Positions 17,506 through 26,765 are shown, counted from the stretch's first letter. The stretch is 64,000 nt of DNA from Hyphomicrobiales bacterium (GCA_900469955.1 UBYX01000004.1:31472-95471), one strand, 5' to 3'. Notes: generated by a model from the sequence alone, not told the origin. Program-made: numbers and translations.

Positions 17506-19029
17506 TCACTGGAGCGACGCCCAGCAGCTAATGCCCTTCTTCTTCAGTACGTTGCAGGCATCGACGGCCTTCTTCTGGTCATCGAAGCCGCCGAAGCGGG
17601 CCCGGTAGATCTGTTCGCCGTTGTTGCTGTGGGCGACAGTAAAGGGTTTGGCGGAACGCAATACCTTGCCGCCTTTATCCTGCGCATTCTGCAGGAGATC
17701 CTGAGCCATCTTCTGATTGGGCGATGCGCCAATCTGAATGACCCAACCGCTCGGCCCTGATGACTGGCTTTCCTTGACGGAAGCCTTGGTCGAGGCGGTC
17801 GTAACTTCATCGACGCTCGGCTTGGGCGCACGGAGTGCTGCGACCTCTTCCTTACGCTCCGGAATGAATTCCGGCGCGGGGGTCGGCACGGCTGCGGCGC
17901 TCGCCATTGCGGTGTTCATAACCTGGCTGATGACTTTCTTCTCGGCCGGTTCGGCGGCATAGGCGACGGCCGACGGAGAAGCGGCCGCCGGCTGCTCGTT
18001 GTAGCGAGCGCCAGGCTTGGGGCCGCTGTTCGGCAGATCGAGGGCCGCCATCTGACGGGCCTCGGACGGAGCGGGCGCCGCAGCGGCTGGAGCCGGCTTG
18101 ACGGGAGCTGCCGCGATCGGCGCAATCGGAGCGGCCTGGGCGATCAGGTTCGAATTGCCGCCGCGCGAGGCCTTCGGCAGATATTCGGCGACCAGTTGGC
18201 GCATGGTCGCGTCACGGGCAGCGCTGGAACGGCCGCCGAGAACAACGGCGACGATCGAACGTCCGTCAAGCTGGGCGGATGTCGCGAGATTGCTGCCGGC
18301 GGCGCGAGTGTAGCCGGTCTTGATCCCATCCACGCCTCTTACGTTGCCGACGAGGCGGTTGTGGTTGCCGATCACCTGCTTGCCGAAATTGAACGTGCGG
18401 ATCGAGAAGTAGCCGTAATATTGCGGAAAGTGCTGACGCAGGGCCATGCCGAGCCGAGCCTGGTCGCGTGCCGTCGTCATCTGGGCCGTATTTGGCAGGC
18501 CATGGGCATTGCGATAGGTGGTTCGCGTCATGCCGAGTGCACGGGCCTTGCCGGTCATCATCTGGGCAAAACGATCTTCGGAGCCGCCGAGGAATTCGCC
18601 GAGCGCCGTCGCTATGTCGTTTGCCGAGCGGGTTACAAGAGCCCGGATAGCCTGGTCGACCGATACGGAGCCACCGGCACGGACGCCGAGCTTCGACGGG
18701 GGCTCCGCGGCTGCGTTGGTCGACACCGGCACACTCGTGTCCAGGCTGATGCGTCCGGCTTCGAGTGCTTCGAAGGTCAGATAGAGCGTCATCATCTTGG
18801 TCAGCGACGCAGGATAACGGAGGCCATCCGGGTCCTCGCCGTAGAGGACCTTGCCGGTCTTCGCGTCAACGACGATGCCGGCATATTTCGGGGCAGCCGC
18901 CGCAGGTGCAGCAAAGACCGAAACCGCCAGAACCAAGGTGAATAGATATCCGAGAAGCCGTCCCGGGACCGTAACGCCATCCTTGGGGAAGGATGCTGAA
19001 AACATTGCTTTCGACACTGCCGCACTCAT
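17506..19029 (-). CDS. D-alanyl-D-alanine carboxypeptidase with C-terminal SPOR domain
   Basis: 507 residues from ATG 19029 (a GTG at 19086 and an ATG at 19005 are alternatives). A signal peptide around G-Y-L-F-T-L-V-L-A-V-S-V ends at A-A-A-A-P. The S11 transpeptidase fold follows with S-L-T-K (catalytic Ser), S-A-N and K-T-G motifs. After a Pro/Ala-rich linker of about 150 residues comes a SPOR domain (about 430-505: V-I-Q-I-G-A-S-P ... Y-R-A-R-F-G-G-F). It trims peptidoglycan side chains; SPOR binds denuded glycan, so septal targeting is likely. Confidence 0.9.
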   Translation of the reverse strand: MSAAVSKAMFSASFPKDGVTVPGRLLGYLFTLVLAVSVFAAPAAAAPKYAGIVVDAKTGKVLYGEDPDGLRYPASLTKMMTLYLTFEALEAGRISLDTSVPVSTNAAAEPPSKLGVRAGGSVSVDQAIRALVTRSANDIATALGEFLGGSEDRFAQMMTGKARALGMTRTTYRNAHGLPNTAQMTTARDQARLGMALRQHFPQYYGYFSIRTFNFGKQVIGNHNRLVGNVRGVDGIKTGYTRAAGSNLATSAQLDGRSIVAVVLGGRSSAARDATMRQLVAEYLPKASRGGNSNLIAQAAPIAPIAAAPVKPAPAAAAPAPSEARQMAALDLPNSGPKPGARYNEQPAAASPSAVAYAAEPAEKKVISQVMNTAMASAAAVPTPAPEFIPERKEEVAALRAPKPSVDEVTTASTKASVKESQSSGPSGWVIQIGASPNQKMAQDLLQNAQDKGGKVLRSAKPFTVAHSNNGEQIYRARFGGFDDQKKAVDACNVLKKKGISCWASLQ

Positions 19030-19179
19030 CGCTTGCATCAAGTTTGCCACGTCCGGACGCTCCCCCGTCGCAGCCGTTGCCGACACTCTAGGAGAACAGC
19101 GTTACCAAGAGGTTTATGATGAACAGCAGCTTGCCTCGATGTGCTGCATTTTAGACATCAACCCATCCGTCCGCGGCGG

Positions 19180-20019
19180 CTATTTCGCCAGCCGGTTTTC
19201 GACAAAGAGCCGAACTGCGGCATCAATATGTTGCCAATCCTTCAAAAGCACGCTGGAGAAGCGATAGAGCACCGTCAGATCCTGGCCGATGTGGATATCG
19301 CGCTGGCAATCTCCGCTGGTCGGCTTTTCGCCGGAGCCGGGCAGGAGGCAGCGAACCACATAGTCAGGCGAATCGCGGCGTTGCGCCGACAGGATGAGTT
19401 CGTCCCCATAACCGGAATCAGGCCGCAGCCGGTGGAGCGTCAGGCCGAACTTTCCGGGCTGCGGATCGCCCTCGAAGAGCTTCGAATAGATCGGCTCCAG
19501 ACGGCCGGACATGTCGCGCGACATCGTGCTTTGTGAAATCTGCAGGAATATCAAATTCGAAGACTGGGCGATATCATCGAACCGGGCGCGCAACGCTGAA
19601 CTGTAACCCTGTCGTTCCGGCCATGTGAAATAAATGTCGACTCGTTCGGCGACGCCATTGCGGCGCTGGTCGCGGAAGCGGATCATGTTGGCTGGAAGAC
19701 TGAGTTTGTCCTGTCCGATCTGGATCAGGAACTCCTCGGTGCTGTCGGTGTGACCAGCAAGCGCGATGCGTTCGCCGAACCAGCGACCGCCGACGCTGAC
19801 CGCCAGAGTCATGGCGGCGAGGAATGCCACGATCGCCGTCAAGCGGTAGAGGAAACGGCTCGAGATCAGCGGCCTTTCTTCAGCCGTAGCGTCGGGGGCT
19901 GGACCTGCCATGACGTGCGCTCCATGTTCACCGGAAGGAAATTCGCCATGCACCGGAATGAGACGGAGACGAGGATACGGAACGCGGTCCGGCGATTGCG
20001 CGTCAGTCTGGGATTTCAT
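19180..20019 (-). CDS. Membrane-anchored protein of unknown function
   Basis: 279 residues; family not recognised. A short N-terminal cytoplasmic region, one membrane helix (about residues 55-75, with A-I-V-A-F-L-A-A-M-T), and a periplasmic domain of about 200 residues with mixed strands and helices and a single Cys pair (R-C-L-L-P-G-S-G and D-C-Q-R). The first ATG has A-A-G-G directly against it; an ATG at 19911 (Met 37) has G-G-A-G at a 9-base spacing and may be the real start. It stands alone on the minus strand. Confidence 0.65.
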   Translation of the reverse strand: MKSQTDAQSPDRVPYPRLRLIPVHGEFPSGEHGAHVMAGPAPDATAEERPLISSRFLYRLTAIVAFLAAMTLAVSVGGRWFGERIALAGHTDSTEEFLIQIGQDKLSLPANMIRFRDQRRNGVAERVDIYFTWPERQGYSSALRARFDDIAQSSNLIFLQISQSTMSRDMSGRLEPIYSKLFEGDPQPGKFGLTLHRLRPDSGYGDELILSAQRRDSPDYVVRCLLPGSGEKPTSGDCQRDIHIGQDLTVLYRFSSVLLKDWQHIDAAVRLFVENRLAK

Positions 20020-20066
20020 CCTTAATGTTTCATTAAAAATCGATCGGCGCCGACAAGGAGGAGCAG

Positions 20067-20435
20067 GTGGAGCTGTTTCAGGGAATCAACGTCGTCTCGA
20101 TTTCGGTGACCGATCTCGGCCGGGCACGGCTCTTCTACGGGGAGACGCTTGGGCTCGGGGAGCCGCTATACGACTTGCCGGAAGCAGGCTGGCTGGAGTT
20201 TTCGACGGGCGGACAGGGCGGCAATCTTGCCGTGACGGTGGCAGGACCGGATTGGGAACCATCGACGGGGACGACCGTGGTTCTCAACGTCAGGGACTGT
20301 TATGCGGCAGTGGACGATCTTCGGTGCCGCGGCGTCGCCTGCGGCGAGCCGGTCGTCTTCGAGGGTCATGTGGTGTTTGCGAGTTTCCACGACCCCTTCG
20401 GCAATCGCCTTCAGATGTGCAGCGATGTTCCCTGA
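20067..20435 (+). CDS. VOC-superfamily (glyoxalase-like) protein
   Basis: 122 residues, GTG start with A-A-G-G-A-G-G-A-G upstream. A single two-module VOC fold: I-N-V-V-S-I-S-V-T-D-L-G-R-A-R-L-F-Y near the start, G-W-L-E-F-S, and a C-terminal F-A-S-F-H-D-P-F-G-N-R-L-Q. There is no His at the usual first metal position, but Glu 99 and His 107 remain; it may bind rather than convert a ligand. Role not predictable. Confidence 0.8.
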   Translation: MELFQGINVVSISVTDLGRARLFYGETLGLGEPLYDLPEAGWLEFSTGGQGGNLAVTVAGPDWEPSTGTTVVLNVRDCYAAVDDLRCRGVACGEPVVFEGHVVFASFHDPFGNRLQMCSDVP

Positions 20436-20458
20436 AGGCGCTCGTCGCAGCAGGTGTG

Positions 20459-21070
20459 TTATTGGCCGACCGAACCCACCGCCGTCGCACGCCCGTCCTG
20501 AAGCTTGACCCAGCGGGACGGATCGTCGGAGGCCTGGCGCTTCAGATAGGTATATTCCGTGTCGGACCAGAGCATGACCTTGTTGCGCATGTTGTCGAGT
20601 ACGAAGTCGCCGTGGTCGGTACGGACCGTGAGAACCGCGTGTCCTTCACCGTTCGGCTGAAGCACCACGGTGATCAGCAGGTCGGAAGGATCGACGCCCT
20701 TTTTGATCAGCATCTTGCGCTTCAGCAGAACGAAATCCTCGCAGTCGCCGACGGTCCGCGGATAGGCCCAGCGTTCTTCGACTCCGTAGATCTCCTGGTC
20801 GGTCATCGGCGTGATGGAGGAGTTGACGGTATAGTTGACGTCGAGGATCGTCCGCCATTTGTCCTCGGTGAGGGGCATGGGACCGGCGTCCTGGTAGGTC
20901 GCGGCACATTCGCTCGTATAGGTCTTGCAGAACTCGTAGTGACCCACCGGCGGATTGGCCTGGCTGATGACGCGCATGGCGCCGGCCGGCATTGCGTAGC
21001 TGCTGCCGGCGGTGAAGATCGCTGCGATTGCGGTGATGGCGGCGAGGCCCAGTCCCTTGCTGAATTTCAT
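20459..21070 (-). CDS. Secreted transglutaminase-like cysteine peptidase (BTLCP family)
   Basis: 203 residues from ATG 21070, with G-G-G-G-A-G at an 8-base spacing; an upstream start exists but lacks a site. Signal peptide at 1-26 (A-A-I-T-A-I-A-A-I-F, cut near S-Y-A). The bacterial transglutaminase-like triad is Cys 110 in V-G-D-C-E-D-F, His 144 in G-E-G-H-A-V-L and Asp 159 in F-V-L-D-N. In related species such proteins are exported or act with envelope adhesin systems; no LapD or adhesin gene is nearby. Confidence 0.85.
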   Translation of the reverse strand: MKFSKGLGLAAITAIAAIFTAGSSYAMPAGAMRVISQANPPVGHYEFCKTYTSECAATYQDAGPMPLTEDKWRTILDVNYTVNSSITPMTDQEIYGVEERWAYPRTVGDCEDFVLLKRKMLIKKGVDPSDLLITVVLQPNGEGHAVLTVRTDHGDFVLDNMRNKVMLWSDTEYTYLKRQASDDPSRWVKLQDGRATAVGSVGQ

Positions 21071-21230
21071 TTTTATGTCTCCCCGTTGTGGGAAGAACAC
21101 TGACACAGAGGGCTTGAGCGACCGCAAAATAGCGAAGTAAAATCAAAGTCTTATTTGAATTCATTTTGTCTAAAATGCAATTTGAATGTGAATCAAATTC
21201 TAGCTAATTCGGTCAGCAATTGGCGAGAAC

Positions 21231-21465
21231 GCTTAACTTCGGACATCGCCACGATCGTCGGCGACGTGAGGTTAAGTTCCTTGACTTGAAAGACTTTTCG
21301 AGAGGAACGCGAGACGACAACCTCGGACGAGGCAAAGTCCCCGGCTACCAAATTAACCATAGAGACTCGGCAGACGCATCAGAGGAGGCGCCAAAAGCGC
21401 CTCCGGCGGCTCAATACGGTTCAGACGCCCTACAAAAAAAGTGCCAAAAGGGCACAATTTTTTTT
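21231..21465 (+). ncRNA. Candidate small RNA in a 512-bp gene-free gap
   Basis: The gap 21071-21582 holds no convincing gene. On the plus strand it contains three ordered hairpins: an imperfect long stem with C-T-T-A-A-C (21232-21237) pairing G-T-T-A-A-G (21271-21276) and an inner C-G-C-C/G-G-C-G; a perfect 8-bp stem at 21384-21391/21397-21404 with a C-A-A-A-A loop; and a terminator at 21441-21465. That layout resembles a trans-acting sRNA. A frame at 21220-21495 runs through it but has no family resemblance or clear ribosome site. The 5' end and strand of transcription are guesses. Confidence 0.4.
21441..21465 (+). terminator. Terminator, possibly bidirectional
   Basis: A 5-bp stem (21441-21445 with 21451-21455), loop A-A-A-A-G, then eight T (21458-21465). 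An A run at 21434-21440 gives a T run on the minus strand too, so it could also end the leftward PilZ transcript 118 bases away. Confidence 0.65.
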
Positions 21466-21582
21466 GAGGAGAAGCGGATGGTAGAGGGGGAATGAACGAT
21501 CCAACACTCCGCCGTCGTCACCAAGAGCGGCGCGCGAACGGTATTGCCTGCGGATTGGGAGGCAGAAAAGCGCCTTGGCGCC

Positions 21583-22194
21583 TTAAAGAAATTCCGTCAG
21601 GGCTTCGCGGGACTGGACCGAATTGAATTCGATCGCCACGCCTTCCATGAAGTGACGGACAACGCGACCACGCATGCTCCCGAGCCGAACGGGGGTACCG
21701 ATCGATGGGCGGACGTCGAGGTCGACGGCTGCGCCCGAGAGCGAAAGGTCCATGATGCGGCATTCATATCTGCGGCCGTCATCGAGGGTGATTTCGGCGC
21801 GGGTGTTGCGTGGCGCCAGGCGATCGTGACGGCGATCCTCCGGCAGGCCGAGTTCGTGCTTGTTGGCGATCCAGGTGAGCTGGGCGGCAAGCTTTTCGCG
21901 CTTGCGGTCCGTCGCGTTGATCGACATCGCGAAACCGTCGTCCGACAGGCTGAGCACGGTGCCTTCCAGTCGGCCGATATGGTCGAGATAGGCGATCACA
22001 CGCTCACCGACGCGAGGCCGGCCGAAACAGGCAAAGGTCACGTCGCCCGGTGACATATCCACAACGCTGCAGGGAAATTCCTCATGCGTCGCCAGCATCA
22101 GCCGCCCGGCAACATTGACAGACACTCGCTGAAAGGTCCGCTGGGCGGGAACGGCCTGTTTGGCTGGGGTCTGGGCCGACTGAAATGAATACAT
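21583..22194 (-). CDS. Tandem PilZ-domain protein (probable cyclic-di-GMP receptor)
   Basis: 203 residues from ATG 22194. The first PilZ-like domain (about 18-110) has R-T-F-Q-R at 19-23 but a displaced second motif, D-M-S-P-G-D. The second (about 120-195) has both: R-R-H-D-R at 121-125 and D-L-S-L-S-G at 149-154, the canonical D-x-S-x-x-G. So only the second domain is expected to bind cyclic-di-GMP well. No membrane segment or output domain. It may act as an adaptor protein for motility or polysaccharide control. Confidence 0.82.
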   Translation of the reverse strand: MYSFQSAQTPAKQAVPAQRTFQRVSVNVAGRLMLATHEEFPCSVVDMSPGDVTFACFGRPRVGERVIAYLDHIGRLEGTVLSLSDDGFAMSINATDRKREKLAAQLTWIANKHELGLPEDRRHDRLAPRNTRAEITLDDGRRYECRIMDLSLSGAAVDLDVRPSIGTPVRLGSMRGRVVRHFMEGVAIEFNSVQSREALTEFL

Positions 22195-22260
22195 CTGAAA
22201 GAGCTTTTCTCGTCGAGAGTGTACCTGAAATTGATAGCGCACCGCGGTTAATAGAATCTT

Positions 22261-22872
22261 TTATTTGGGAGGCGAATGCGAGAGGACGTCAGAATCTCCG
22301 CTCTTGAGAGGGTGGGGCTGACGCAGACCGGCAAGTGGACTGTTGTGGTCGACAGTGACCGGCACGCCGAAATGCGATGCCCCGCCGGTGAGGAAAGTCC
22401 AGCTGTCGATTTCCAGTCCGTCAACAGGAAGGGCGACCGCCGGGAACGGAGCGCCGCGCGGCAGAAGTGCTCCGAAAAGGCGGTCACTCTCCATTCCATC
22501 ATTGGAGCGGAGCGGCAGGAGAAGCATTTCGTAGGCTTGGAGGGCATCGGCGCTCACTGCAATCAGATCGACAAGAGCCGGCTGCTCGTGCCGAATGACG
22601 TTGCGAGCGATATGCAGGGGTTGCGGCTGCTCGGCTTCGAACCACACCTGGTCAAAGGCCGCGCCGCGCAGCTCACGACCGAACAGGTCACAGATTCGCG
22701 TCCCGGCCAGCCGAAAAGCCAGGACACCCTCTTCATCCACCGCTGCGATAAAAAGATGAGGAAGGAGGTGGCGCAGCGCCGTTGGATCGACTTCGGTCCG
22801 CAGCGGCGCGGCGCGATCACCTTTCAGATTGATCCAGTAGTCAAAGACCGCGCGGGTCGCCTGGTTTCGCAT
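22261..22872 (-). CDS. PAS-domain protein (PAS_5/DUF-type)
   Basis: 203 residues. The opening F-D-Y-W-I-N-L-K-G-D-R-x-A-P-L-R-T-E-V-D-P and the H-L-F-I-A-A-V, F-R-L-A-G-T-R-I-C-D-L-F-G-R-E-L-R-G segments match the PAS_5 family, which is common in rhizobia. There is no kinase or other output domain. It lies 66 bases upstream of the PilZ gene on the same strand. Its ligand is unknown. Confidence 0.8.
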   Translation of the reverse strand: MRNQATRAVFDYWINLKGDRAAPLRTEVDPTALRHLLPHLFIAAVDEEGVLAFRLAGTRICDLFGRELRGAAFDQVWFEAEQPQPLHIARNVIRHEQPALVDLIAVSADALQAYEMLLLPLRSNDGMESDRLFGALLPRGAPFPAVALPVDGLEIDSWTFLTGGASHFGVPVTVDHNSPLAGLRQPHPLKSGDSDVLSHSPPK

Positions 22873-23087
22873 CCGCCATTACCTGTCGCATTCCGGGACA
22901 GATCGCGCCTCATGCGCGACCTTCACGCTTTGCGGAGCGAATATCGTGCCATGGCGCGGCCATTGTGGTTAAGGAATCGTCAATCTCGATGGGCAGGGCC
23001 ATCACACCCGAAATGCTTTCCTTCGACATGCCGCTCCTATAAGGCTGACGGAGGATTCCATCGCTGTTTGGAAGCAAGGGGACAGGA

Positions 23088-23837
23088 ATGAGCGACGAGC
23101 CGGACATGGCGGAAGAACGGCGCGAGCCGAACGAAGGTTCGCCGCCCGTCTTCAACCTGCCGCAGAGTCTCGTGGTGACATTGGCTCTGCTTGCCGGGAT
23201 CTATGTCATTCAGGAATATCTCCTGGACGAGGCTGCGCGCAGCGAATTCATCTTTACATTCGCATTCATCCCGCTCCGCTACGGTTTCCCTTTGGCGGAC
23301 CAGGATCTCGCCTGGCTGTGGTCGCCGGTGACCTATTCGCTCCTTCACGGCGGGGTCGAACACATTCTCTTCAACGCGCTTTGGCTCATGGCGTTCGGGG
23401 CTCCGGTCGTCAGGCGAATCGGGACCTTCCGGTACGTGGTCTTCTGGATTCTCTCGGCGGTGGCGGCAGCTTTTTTCCACGCGCTGCTGAACTGGAACAA
23501 CGAAACCCTTTTGATCGGAGCATCGGGCGTCGTTTCGGCACTCATGGGGGCTGCCTGCCGGTTCGCCTTTCCGGGCGATCGCGGCTACGACAGGACCCAT
23601 GGCCACCTTTATCCGCGGCAATCCATTCTCGGTTCGTTTAGAAACCGGACCGTCGTGATCTTTACCGTGATGTGGTTCGCCGGCAATCTTCTGATCGCCT
23701 TCGGCGTGCAGCTTTTCGGCGCGGATATGGGGCCGATTGCCTGGGACGCGCATATCGGTGGCTTCCTGTTCGGCTTCCTGCTCTTCGGATTGTTCGATCC
23801 GGTTCCTCCGAGCCGGATGCCGATTACGCAACCTTGA
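23088..23837 (+). CDS. Rhomboid-family intramembrane serine protease
   Basis: 249 residues, six or so membrane helices. Catalytic Ser is in G-A-S-G (about residue 146) and the partner His in W-D-A-H-I-G-G-F (about 225). The H-G-G-V-E-H-I-L-F-N motif of helix 2 and G-x-x-x-R-R-I-G-x-x-R-Y in loop 1 are typical. Rhomboids cut membrane proteins within the bilayer; the substrate is not predictable. A A-G-G-A-A-T-G-like ribosome site overlaps the start region. Divergent from the PAS gene by 215 bases in which nothing else is recognised. Confidence 0.9.
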   Translation: MSDEPDMAEERREPNEGSPPVFNLPQSLVVTLALLAGIYVIQEYLLDEAARSEFIFTFAFIPLRYGFPLADQDLAWLWSPVTYSLLHGGVEHILFNALWLMAFGAPVVRRIGTFRYVVFWILSAVAAAFFHALLNWNNETLLIGASGVVSALMGAACRFAFPGDRGYDRTHGHLYPRQSILGSFRNRTVVIFTVMWFAGNLLIAFGVQLFGADMGPIAWDAHIGGFLFGFLLFGLFDPVPPSRMPITQP

Positions 23838-23953
23838 TATGTTTTTGACTTAGCTCTAAAATTCGCTGCAGGCAGGGAGTCTTCGCTGCGCATTTGCGCC
23901 GGTCCTTGGGGGAGGGCGGCGCCTCAGCCATTCTGGTCTACGAGGAGAGAGCC

Positions 23954-24388
23954 ATGGCAATAGTCGTCAAGAACATGCTGGATGCAAAAGGCCGCGATGT
24001 CGTAACGGTGAGCCCCGACAAGACATTGCTGGAGGTCGCCGGCATCCTGCACGAAAAGAAGATCGGCGCAGTGGTGGTCATCGCCATGGAGGGCCGGATT
24101 GCCGGCATCTTCACCGAACGCGACCTCGTGCGTGCCATCGCCGGCAAGGGGCCGAGCGTACTCGATAAGCCGGTCAAATCCGCGATGACCACGACGGTCC
24201 AGCGCTGCAGGGAGGAGACGACTGTCGACGAACTGATGGGCATCATGACCGGCGGGCGCTTCCGTCACGTTCCGGTCGAAAAGGACGGGAAACTCGCTGG
24301 CATCATTTCGATTGGGGACGTCGTCAAGTCGCGCATCCGAGAAATCGAACTCGAGGCCGAGCAGATCAAGGCTTACATTGCCGGCTGA
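23954..24388 (+). CDS. Two-CBS-domain protein
   Basis: 144 residues from ATG 23954, with A-G-G-A-G upstream. It is a bare pair of CBS motifs: T-V-S-P-D-K-T-L-L-E-V-A ... I-A-G-I-F-T-E-R-D-L-V-R and T-T-V-D-E-L-M ... R-H-V-P-V-E-K-D-G-K-L-A-G-I-I-S-I-G-D-V-V. CBS pairs bind adenine nucleotides and sense energy state. No effector domain is attached, so it probably acts on a partner. Confidence 0.88.
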   Translation: MAIVVKNMLDAKGRDVVTVSPDKTLLEVAGILHEKKIGAVVVIAMEGRIAGIFTERDLVRAIAGKGPSVLDKPVKSAMTTTVQRCREETTVDELMGIMTGGRFRHVPVEKDGKLAGIISIGDVVKSRIREIELEAEQIKAYIAG

Positions 24389-24432
24389 GCCTTGCCGTCG
24401 TGACCCCGCCTACCGACGGGGTCGCTCCTGCC

Positions 24433-25389
24433 TTACCGGGCAAACACTTCCTGCATGCGCTTGAGGGCGGAGATCTGCGCCATCGTTTCGGCATAACCGC
24501 GATCGATCGCCTCACCCGCCCGATGAAATTCGGAAAGGCCGATATCGGCAAGGCGGGGATGCAATGCCAGATCCGGGGGATCACCGGCAAGCCTCGCACG
24601 CGAAATCCGTTCCTGGATGATGTTGAAGGCTTGGACCATCGTACCGGTGACCCCGACACGAACGCCATCTCTCTTGCGGTCGTCGTCCATGGGTTGAATG
24701 CTGGCGCTGTGCTTGACCACCGCAGAGCGGCCGAAGATCTCGTAGTTCAGGTTAACCGCGACCACGAGCGGCTGCTCATAGGCACGGCAGACCGAGGTCG
24801 GGACGGGATTGACCAGCGCGCCGTCTACCAGCGTGCGATTGTTGCATTTCACCGGTTCGAAAATGCCCGGAAGGGCGTACGAGGCCCGCAGGCCGGTGAT
24901 CAGCGATCCGCTGGAAATCCAGACCTCATGCCCGGTGTGAAGCTCGGTCGCCACCGACACGAACGGCCGATCGAGATCCTCGATCGCCAGGCCTTCGAGG
25001 TGCTCCTGCATCCGCTTGGTCAGCCGCATGCCGCCTAAAAGGCCACCGCCGCCGATAGTCAGATCCAGCAGCCCCGCGATCCGGCGCATGGTGAGTGAAC
25101 GGGCAAAGGTTTCCATTTCGTCGAGCTTGCCCGCCAGATAACAGCCGCCCACGAGGGCGCCGATCGAAGTCCCGGCGATCATTCCGACCTCGATGCCGGT
25201 TTCGTCGAGCGCGCGCAATACGCCGATATGAGCCCAGCCACGGGCCGCGCCTCCGCCAAGGGCGAGCGCAAGCTTTGCTTTTGGGGGCGGTTCGACGATC
25301 GGGGGATGTGGTGGTTCCAAGGTCCGCGCACCGCCGCCTTCGGCAGGCGCAGCTTGCGGATCGTGACGATTCCAACTCCAGTTCAGCAT
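24433..25389 (-). CDS. Patatin-like phospholipase (RssA/NTE type)
   Basis: 318 residues. Patatin landmarks: glycine-rich oxyanion loop L-G-G-G-A-A-R-G-W-A-H-I-G, nucleophile elbow G-T-S-I-G-A, and the catalytic Asp in L-V-D-G-A-L-V-N-P-V-P. The first 35 residues are Pro-rich and probably disordered. It should hydrolyse acyl esters; the substrate is not known. A G-A-C-C-C-C-G inverted repeat at 24402-24423 lies between it and the convergent CBS gene, without a T run. Confidence 0.88.
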   Translation of the reverse strand: MLNWSWNRHDPQAAPAEGGGARTLEPPHPPIVEPPPKAKLALALGGGAARGWAHIGVLRALDETGIEVGMIAGTSIGALVGGCYLAGKLDEMETFARSLTMRRIAGLLDLTIGGGGLLGGMRLTKRMQEHLEGLAIEDLDRPFVSVATELHTGHEVWISSGSLITGLRASYALPGIFEPVKCNNRTLVDGALVNPVPTSVCRAYEQPLVVAVNLNYEIFGRSAVVKHSASIQPMDDDRKRDGVRVGVTGTMVQAFNIIQERISRARLAGDPPDLALHPRLADIGLSEFHRAGEAIDRGYAETMAQISALKRMQEVFAR

Positions 25390-25498
25390 CGACTAAAACC
25401 CTCCAAGCTGAACAATCCCCAGTCTGGCGATTATAGCGCGCGGACAGGTTTCGAAATCGTTTATCCGACCTCTTGGTGTCGAAAAACGAAACAGTTGC

Positions 25499-25960
25499 TT
25501 ATTTGGTTCCCCCGTCCGAATAGACGGCTTCCGGATCGAAATGGCGCTCATCGTCGGTGATTTCAAGGACAGCGCTGCTGTCACTTTTTCTTACCGTCCG
25601 ATAGAAACAGGAGCGGCGGCCGGTGTGGCATGTTGCTTCATGGCCGGCGACGGAAACCTTCAGCCAGACGGCATCCTGATCGCAGTCCGTCCGCAGTTCG
25701 TGCACGGTCTGAAGATTGCCGGAGGTCTCGCCCTTCTTCCAGATCTTGCCGCGCGACCGGCTATAGTAGTGAGCAGTCCCCGTCTCGATCGTCAGCGCCA
25801 GGGCTTCCGCATTCATGTGGGCAACCATCAGCAATTCGCCCTCGCGGATATCGGTCACGACCGCGGTGACGAGCCCGTTGCCGTCGAACCGCGGCGCAAA
25901 GGCACCCGCACCTTCGATCTCGGCCTTGTCGGCCGAAGGTTTTTCAAAAGAGATGGACAT
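25499..25960 (-). CDS. hisI: Phosphoribosyl-AMP cyclohydrolase
   Basis: 153 residues; the single-function enzyme that opens the purine ring in histidine synthesis (third step). Motifs: [27 protein letters not shown], the metal site D-C-D-Q-D-A, and the zinc cysteines in [10 protein letters not shown]. It follows folE by 15 bases on the same strand, so the two form a pair. Confidence 0.95.
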   Translation of the reverse strand: MSISFEKPSADKAEIEGAGAFAPRFDGNGLVTAVVTDIREGELLMVAHMNAEALALTIETGTAHYYSRSRGKIWKKGETSGNLQTVHELRTDCDQDAVWLKVSVAGHEATCHTGRRSCFYRTVRKSDSSAVLEITDDERHFDPEAVYSDGGTK

Positions 25961-25975
25961 TGGAATTGGTGCCCG

Positions 25976-26590
25976 TCAGCGGTTGCGAACCAGCATGAAG
26001 AACCTAGCCTGCTCGGCAGCGTCCGTCTTGATCCCGCCGGTAAAGGTCGTCGTGATCGTCTGCGAACCCTGCTTTTGCACGCCGCGCATTTCCATGCACA
26101 TGTGTTCCGCCTCGATCATCACGGCAACGCCGCGAGGCTTCAAGGTCTCCTCGATCGCATGGGCGATCTGGGCCGTGAGGTTTTCCTGCGTCTGCAGGCG
26201 CCGGCCGAATATCTCCACGACGCGGGCGATCTTCGAAAGACCGAGTACGCGACCGTTCGGCAGATAACCGACATGCGCCTTGCCCTTGATCGGCAGCATG
26301 TGGTGTTCGCAATGGGAGAAGAACGGAATGTCACGCACGAGCACGATATCGTCGTAGCCGGAGACCTCTTCGAAGGTCCGGCCCAAAACTTCTTCCGCCG
26401 ATTGATCGTAGCCGCCGAACAGTTCGAGATAGGCGGCGGCGACCCGCTTCGGCGTGTCGAGAAGGCCTTCGCGAGCAGGATCGTCGCCTGCCCAACGAAG
26501 CAAAGTGCGTACAGCCTCCTCAGCCTCCTGCTGGGATGGGCGAACCAGCTTCTCTTTCGAGGCCGGGAAATTCTTCACTATGGCATCCAT
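25976..26590 (-). CDS. folE: GTP cyclohydrolase I
   Basis: 204 residues. It converts GTP to dihydroneopterin triphosphate, the first step to folate. Motifs: [14 protein letters not shown], the zinc site [24 protein letters not shown], and the second zinc-site segment [11 protein letters not shown]. Complete, with the expected F-x-x-L-V-R-N-R C-terminus. Upstream of hisI. Confidence 0.96.
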   Translation of the reverse strand: MDAIVKNFPASKEKLVRPSQQEAEEAVRTLLRWAGDDPAREGLLDTPKRVAAAYLELFGGYDQSAEEVLGRTFEEVSGYDDIVLVRDIPFFSHCEHHMLPIKGKAHVGYLPNGRVLGLSKIARVVEIFGRRLQTQENLTAQIAHAIEETLKPRGVAVMIEAEHMCMEMRGVQKQGSQTITTTFTGGIKTDAAEQARFFMLVRNR

Positions 26591-26765
26591 CTATCGTCTC
26601 CCGATGCGGTTCAAGGCCGCACCCGACTGGCTTTACTCAAGGACTGAACAGTGTGAGGGCATCACGACTGATTTTTATGCAATCTTATGCTATCTGATCG
26701 CTGGCAGGCGTTTTGACAAGGCATGCTATTCCCATTTCGGTCGGATTTCGTGAAAACATCCTTCC

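Noticed and set aside
21220..21495. A 91-codon open frame in the large intergenic gap
   Set aside because: Low-complexity charged product, no ribosome site or family resemblance, and it runs through an intrinsic terminator. The RNA reading is preferred.
24402..24423. GACCCCG inverted repeat between the CBS and patatin genes
   Set aside because: It could be a terminator, but there is no T run on either strand, so it is not listed as one.
25541..26647. A 368-codon open frame opposite hisI and folE
   Set aside because: Both sense genes are fully motif-supported, so this frame is not a gene.
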